A program made the translations under genes and the position numbers. A stretch of DNA of 62,647 bases. Source: an uncultured Methanobrevibacter sp. GTDB taxonomy: Archaea > Methanobacteriota > Methanobacteria > Methanobacteriales > Methanobacteriaceae. Below the pieces are notes generated by a model. It did no database searches, was not told where the DNA came from, and saw nothing but the letters and a program-made list of their open reading frames with translations. Shown here piece by piece: positions 58,515-62,647 of the stretch (position 1 is its first letter; every line of letters begins with the position of its first letter). The DNA is taken from NCBI RefSeq assembly GCF_902788255.1, contig NZ_CADAJR010000024.1, positions 1 through 62,647 of the forward strand. Reading direction: 5' to 3'.

Positions 58515-59771
58515 ATGGATGATTTTAATGATTTGGAAAATTCTTCAAAGGAACAATTAGTTGAAAAAATCGACTTTATGCAAGAAGAAATTGATTCCTT
58601 AAGGGAAGAAAAATCCAAAGCTAAAAGTAACTTGATGTGGAAAGTTAGGAAGTTAGAAAAGGATAAAGTCTTAATAGAAAATGAAAAGATTAGACTTGAA
58701 AGAGAAGTAAAGTCTCTAAGATCTGAAGTAGATAGATTTAGATCACCTCCTTTAGTGCTTGCTACTATTACAGAAGTATTAGATGATCACAGAATGACAG
58801 TGAAAAGTAGCACAGGACCTAGTTTCCTTGTTAATTATTCAAAATTCTTAGATGAAAAATTATTAGTTCCTGGTTCAAGAGTAGCTCTTAATCAACAGAC
58901 ATTCGGTATTGTTGAAGTATTGCCGTCTGAAAAAGATGCAAACGTTTCCGGAATGGAAATTGAAGAAAAACCAGATATCACTTATGAAAAAATTGGTGGA
59001 TTGGAAGAACAAATTAGGGAAGTTAAAGAAACTGTTGAGCTTCCTTTAACAGAACCGGAATTATTTGAAAAGGTAGGTATTGAACCACCAAAAGGAATAT
59101 TATTATATGGACCTCCTGGAACCGGTAAGACCTTGCTTGCAAAAGCGGTGGCAAATGAAACCAATGCTACATTCATTAAAGTTGTAGCATCTGAATTCGT
59201 TAAAAAATACATTGGTGAAGGTGCAAGATTAGTTCGTGAAGTATTTGAACTTGCAAAAGAAAAAGCACCTGCAATCATATTCATTGACGAATTGGATGCG
59301 GTTGCTGCCAAAAGGCTCAAAAGTTCCACAAGTGGTGACAGAGAAGTTCAAAGAACTCTTATGCAATTGCTTGCAGAACTTGACGGATTTGAATCCAGGG
59401 GAGATATCGGAATTATTGGTGCTACCAACAGGCCGGATATCTTGGACCCTGCATTATTACGTCCTGGACGTTTTGACAGATTTATTGAAGTTCCACTTCC
59501 AAATGAAGATGGAAGACGTGAAATTCTCAAAATCCACACTAAAAACATGTCATTTGATGAAGAAGCTGATGTCGATTTATTAGCTAACTTGACAGATGGA
59601 TTGTCTGGTGCTGATTTGAAAGCAGTATGTACCGAAGCAGGTATGTTTGCAATTCGTGAAAAACGTGACAAAATTTCAGTAGATGACTTCATGGACGCTA
59701 TTGAAAAGGTCATGGAGAAAAACAAAGAAGATGAAATATTCAAATCAGAAGCAGGTATGATGTTTGGATAA
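58515..59771 (+). CDS. pan: Proteasome-activating nucleotidase
   Basis: About 418 residues. PAN is the AAA+ unfoldase ring that feeds proteins to the archaeal 20S proteasome. Coiled coil at about 15-75, OB domain, Walker [19 protein letters not shown], Walker [12 protein letters not shown], second region of homology [15 protein letters not shown]. The C-terminus is MMFG, so the usual HbYX tyrosine is Phe. The start at 58515 is chosen because GGAGATGA (58502-58509) covers the other ATG at 58506. Confidence 0.93.
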   Translation: MDDFNDLENSSKEQLVEKIDFMQEEIDSLREEKSKAKSNLMWKVRKLEKDKVLIENEKIRLEREVKSLRSEVDRFRSPPLVLATITEVLDDHRMTVKSSTGPSFLVNYSKFLDEKLLVPGSRVALNQQTFGIVEVLPSEKDANVSGMEIEEKPDITYEKIGGLEEQIREVKETVELPLTEPELFEKVGIEPPKGILLYGPPGTGKTLLAKAVANETNATFIKVVASEFVKKYIGEGARLVREVFELAKEKAPAIIFIDELDAVAAKRLKSSTSGDREVQRTLMQLLAELDGFESRGDIGIIGATNRPDILDPALLRPGRFDRFIEVPLPNEDGRREILKIHTKNMSFDEEADVDLLANLTDGLSGADLKAVCTEAGMFAIREKRDKISVDDFMDAIEKVMEKNKEDEIFKSEAGMMFG

Positions 59772-59784
59772 ATCTAATTTATTA

Positions 59785-59847
59785 ATAAGCCAATGATGAA
59801 CCCTATGAGCTCTGATATGTGATGAATGATGGGCGAGCTGAGGCTTA
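59785..59847 (+). ncRNA. C/D-box guide sRNA
   Basis: All elements are present: terminal stem TAAGCC (about 59786-59791) with GGCTTA (59842-59847), box C ATGATGA (59793-59799), box D' CTGA (59812-59815), box C' TGATGA (59820-59825), box D CTGA (59838-59841). The D guide ATGATGGGCGAG is largely complementary to the conserved UUCGCCCAU segment of archaeal 23S rRNA near the A loop, allowing G-U pairs. Guides 2'-O-methylation. Located between pan and the next gene, probably from the pan transcript. Confidence 0.85.
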
Positions 59848-59904
59848 TTTTTTTATACTTTTTTTGTAAAACTTTATTTAAAATAAAATTCTAATAGAAT
59901 AATT

Positions 59905-60897
59905 ATGTTATTTAATAATGATGAAACAGGGGCAAATGACAGGGTCATTTATAAAACTAAACCTAACATGCTTTTAGGTTGCAAAAAAGCAATTTTTGGA
60001 ATAGTTTTATTGATAGTTATTTTATCAGTCTCACCTATTATCATCAGGTTCATGGGTAATCTGCAGGTTTATCTGATTTCTCATATCAATCTTCCACTGA
60101 CCCGCTATGTCGCTATTGCATTTTTTGTTGTCATTCTTATTAATGTGGTTTATATTATTTGGCAGCTGATTGGATGGTACTCCAAGGAATACATTCTGAC
60201 CGATACTAAAATCATAATCAAGTCTGGTGTCATATCCACCAAAAAGAATTACATGCCTTATGCAACAATTCAGGATATAAATACCTCTCAAAGTATTTTT
60301 GCCAGACTATTCAATGTCGGATCAGTTTCTGTTTTCAGTGCCTATGATAACAATCAGATGGAGTTAAAAGATATTTCAAATCCTTCCGAAGTTGAAGAGA
60401 TAATATTTTCCAGAATGACTGGACCAAGAAATTTCCAGGCTCCTCCTCAATCAATGCCTCATTATCAGGAAAGAATGTATGAAGATAATTACGGTTTGGA
60501 GGATGAATATGTCAATCATGATGATTATTTGGGTAGAAATGACTATTATGATGAATATGAGCCTATCACTCCTATAACTCATGAAAGAAACTCTCCTCAA
60601 AGGGCGGAATATGATTATTACCCTGAAGATAGGGTCAGTGTCAAAAATAACCCTCGCCACACTTATGAATATGAACCTTACTCAGGTTTTGACAATCCTA
60701 GAAACAACCCTCCAAGGGAAAACCATTATAATCAAAGGACCGATGATTATTCTTATAGAAGTGAAGATTATTATCAAAATAATGAACCTCAAGATTATTA
60801 TGAGGAAGTTGTTGAAAAGCATCCCCAAAATTCACAGGAAGATATGGGTTTGTCCGAGGATGTAATTCAAAGGCATTTTGACAAATTCAAGAAATAG
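59905..60897 (+). CDS. PH-domain (bPH2/DUF304) membrane protein
   Basis: A 330-residue protein: two spans (AIFGIVLLIVILSVSPIII and VAIAFFVVILINVVYIIWQL), then a bacterial-type PH domain (YSKEYILTDTKIIIKSGVIS; MPYATIQDINTSQSIFARLF; VGSVSVFSA). The C-terminal 150 residues are Tyr/Asn/Asp-rich and disordered (YEDNYGLEDEYVNHDDYLGR), which is unusual for the family. Function unknown, possibly membrane-associated scaffold. Confidence 0.78.
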   Translation: MLFNNDETGANDRVIYKTKPNMLLGCKKAIFGIVLLIVILSVSPIIIRFMGNLQVYLISHINLPLTRYVAIAFFVVILINVVYIIWQLIGWYSKEYILTDTKIIIKSGVISTKKNYMPYATIQDINTSQSIFARLFNVGSVSVFSAYDNNQMELKDISNPSEVEEIIFSRMTGPRNFQAPPQSMPHYQERMYEDNYGLEDEYVNHDDYLGRNDYYDEYEPITPITHERNSPQRAEYDYYPEDRVSVKNNPRHTYEYEPYSGFDNPRNNPPRENHYNQRTDDYSYRSEDYYQNNEPQDYYEEVVEKHPQNSQEDMGLSEDVIQRHFDKFKK

Positions 60898-60981
60898 GTT
60901 TCAAAATGTGTTAATATTTAAGGTTATTCCAAATTTTCTTTTTAATAAAGCAACAAATATATTCGGATTTAGGTGAATTTC

Positions 60982-62019
60982 ATGGAATTATTATGTATAC
61001 AATCACAGGAACATCCTGAACTGCCATTGGCGGAACTGAATGCAGTTATTGAATGTGAAGAAATGGACACTCAAGTTGATTGGGTAACCGAGGGTTTAGT
61101 CATTTTAAAAGATATTTCTCAGGAAAATTTTAATCCATACTATGAGATTTTAACCAGAAGACTGGGTTACACTCACGAGGTTCATGAACTGATTTTGAAA
61201 ACCGATGTGGATAATCTTGAAAAGGATGTTCTGACTGTTGACTGGTCAGCATATATTGATGAAAGTTTTGCCGTACGTGTTAAAAGAATTCGTTCCGAAA
61301 TTGACACTGTAGGATATGAAAGAAAATTGGGTACATTGATTCTTGATAATTCACAGAATATTAAAGTCAATCTATCAAAACCGAAAACATTGGTTAGGGT
61401 AGTTGCACATGATAATGATTTATTTGTGGGTATTGAAAGGATTAAATTGGACAAAAAACATTTTGAAGACAGTAAACCTCATAAAAGACCATTTTTCTAT
61501 CCTGGATCTATGAATCCAAAACTTGCAAGATGCATGGTAAACCTTTCCAGGATTAGGGAAGGGGAGCTGTTGCTTGATCCGTTTTGCGGTACAGGAGGAA
61601 TACTGATTGAAGCCGGATTAATAGGATGTAAACTGGTTGGATCAGATATTTATTGGAAAATGCAGAATGGTACTGCCATTAACTTGGATTATTATGGAAT
61701 AACAGACTACAGAACTTTCCATTTGGACGTTCGTGAACTTAAGATGTATGAAAAGGTTGCAAGTGTGGTTACAGATCCCCCTTATGGAATCTCCACATCA
61801 ACTGGTGATGTTGATGGTGAGGAGATATTCAATGAATTTTTCCATGCAATCTATGACAATATGAAGGATGACGCTTACCTTTGTATGGCTTCTCCTCATT
61901 ATGTTGATTTAAAACCTATGGTTGATGAAGTAGGATTTGAAATAGTTGAACAATATGGCATTAAAATGCATAGAAGTTTAACAAGAATTATTTCTGTAAT
62001 CCGTAAAAAATTGGATTAA
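60982..62019 (+). CDS. tRNA (guanine-10-N2)-methyltransferase
   Basis: About 345 residues. An N-terminal THUMP-containing part (about 1-150) and a Rossmann methyltransferase domain with LLDPFCGTGGILIEAGLIGC (SAM binding) and the VVTDPPYGIST motif (catalytic DPPY). This combination is the archaeal Trm-G10/Trm11 enzyme, which makes m2G or m2,2G at position 10 of tRNA. The start at 60982 follows AGGTGAATTTC; GTG at 60973 is within that site. Confidence 0.88.
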   Translation: MELLCIQSQEHPELPLAELNAVIECEEMDTQVDWVTEGLVILKDISQENFNPYYEILTRRLGYTHEVHELILKTDVDNLEKDVLTVDWSAYIDESFAVRVKRIRSEIDTVGYERKLGTLILDNSQNIKVNLSKPKTLVRVVAHDNDLFVGIERIKLDKKHFEDSKPHKRPFFYPGSMNPKLARCMVNLSRIREGELLLDPFCGTGGILIEAGLIGCKLVGSDIYWKMQNGTAINLDYYGITDYRTFHLDVRELKMYEKVASVVTDPPYGISTSTGDVDGEEIFNEFFHAIYDNMKDDAYLCMASPHYVDLKPMVDEVGFEIVEQYGIKMHRSLTRIISVIRKKLD

Positions 62020-62040
62020 TATATAAATATTGCCAATACA

Positions 62041-62105
62041 TTTATATACTACTTATTTTTACCAACACTTTTGAGTATGTAAAACTCCATACTCTTCTTT
62101 ATTTT
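62041..62105 (+). terminator. Hairpin and T-rich tract after the methyltransferase gene
   Basis: GAGTATG (62073-62079) pairs with CATACTC (62088-62094), followed by a T-rich tract. A TATA-like TTTATATA (62041-62048) lies just upstream. The hairpin may end the methyltransferase transcript; alternatively the TATA box starts a leader RNA. Confidence 0.4.
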
Positions 62106-62552
62106 ATTATTTCATTGATTTTTCATTTTTTATTTTGATTTTTTAAGATTTTTAAAATTATTTTTTGTATATTTTTTAAAAATTTGATATTGATTATAAT
62201 ATTGATTTTCATTTGTTATTTTTACATTAAAAGTTATTTTATATTGTTATGTAAATATTGATATATTTTTGCAATATTTTTTAATTGAATTTGTTAATGA
62301 AATTTGTCTGTCTATTAAATGTGCTATGTGTTTTATGGCGATGACCTAAGTAACATTGTATGGAACAATTTTTACTATGATGGTTGCTTTCCACATGTAG
62401 CTATACATTTTGTGAGTACTTGAATTTTCTCAAGTATGATGTTGGTTTTGTAGTATGTGGTGAATTAGTTACAAACTAGTTTAGTGTAATACTCGTCTAT
62501 ATTTTAGCGTACTTCATAATACTTTATACTTATTATGTCTGTTATGTGTTCA
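62106..62552 (+). promoter_or_regulatory. 16S rRNA operon promoter and leader region
   Basis: About 450 bp with no gene. The first half is extremely AT-rich, including TTGATATATTTTT near 62256 as a TATA candidate. The second half is leader-like and less AT-rich; it contains a hairpin TACTTGA-ATTTTC-TCAAGTA (62417-62436) and probably part of the pre-16S processing stem, whose other strand lies outside the window. Confidence 0.5.
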
Positions 62553-62647
62553 ATTCTGTTTGATCCTGGCAGATGTTACTGCTATTGGGATTCGATTAAG
62601 CCATGCAAGTCGAACGAGTTTAGGCTCGTGGCGTACGGCTCAGTAAC
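62553..62647 (+). rRNA. 16S ribosomal RNA, 5' end
   Basis: ATTCTGTTTGATCCTGGCAG at 62553-62572 is the universal archaeal 16S start. CTGCTATTGGGATTCGATTA and AGCCATGCAAGTCGAACGAG follow, and the sequence continues past the window end. The variable region resembles Methanobrevibacter but I cannot give a species. Confidence 0.97.

Overview
The window is a chromosomal segment of a methanogenic archaeon, most probably a Methanobrevibacter species. The basis is low G+C, archaeal GGTGA-type ribosome binding sites, pseudomurein biosynthesis genes, a NikR regulator, a HycI-type hydrogenase maturation peptidase, proteasome-activating nucleotidase (PAN), aMBF1, a C/D-box guide RNA and an archaeal 16S rRNA 5' end at the right edge.

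Positions 1-19317 are ordinary chromosome. The left edge holds the right end of an IS200/IS605-type element that seems to have cut into a small membrane-protein gene. Then come a SAP-domain protein, a DUF998 membrane protein, an Fe-S protein, argB, a decarboxylating dehydrogenase overlapping an acyl-CoA ligase, a HEAT-repeat protein, a deletion scar that joined two convergent genes (7277-7619), a flavodoxin-fold oxidoreductase, a LOG-family protein, DUF2115, a winged-helix protein, nikR and a methyltransferase. The stretch 12603-19317 contains hycI followed by a pseudomurein-type block: ATP-grasp ligase, MraY-like enzyme with an inserted domain, and Mur ligase with a duplicated N-terminal domain. 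Three exported or associated unknown proteins follow.

Positions from about 19.4 kb to about 57.7 kb are an integrated siphovirus-like provirus. From left to right it has: an integrase; a moron operon (GHKL ATPase, STAS-like DUF4325 protein, three-TM membrane protein, two small proteins); an AbrB-type regulator on the minus strand (23267-23440) with an operator region; an early module of about 18 small genes with a cluster of paired TGTCNGACA sites that may be an origin or operator; a 530 bp non-coding switch region with two tRNA-like structures; holin-like genes; terminase, portal, minor head protein with a toxin-like C-terminus, a split XkdF-type protease/scaffold, a capsid protein with an out-of-frame Ig-like extension, connectors, an Ig-decorated tail tube, a frameshifted tail chaperone, a tape measure carrying a transglutaminase-like domain, adhesins, distal tail, a tail hydrolase and a C39-like lysin with pseudomurein-binding sequence. 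One adhesin has a silent alternative C-terminal cassette in inverted orientation, which suggests receptor-binding variation by DNA inversion.

The provirus has three different cysteine-peptidase-like domains (tape measure, tail tip, lysin), presumably against the pseudomurein wall whose synthesis genes lie just to its left. Three copies of a TTCGTTACAGTG-TTTTGAA element and three of a TGTTTGTAAAAAAAGAG element punctuate it. To the right (57898-62647) the chromosome resumes with aMBF1, PAN, a C/D-box sRNA, a PH-domain membrane protein, a tRNA m2G10 methyltransferase and the rRNA operon. No clean direct-repeat attachment site was found, so provirus limits are approximate.
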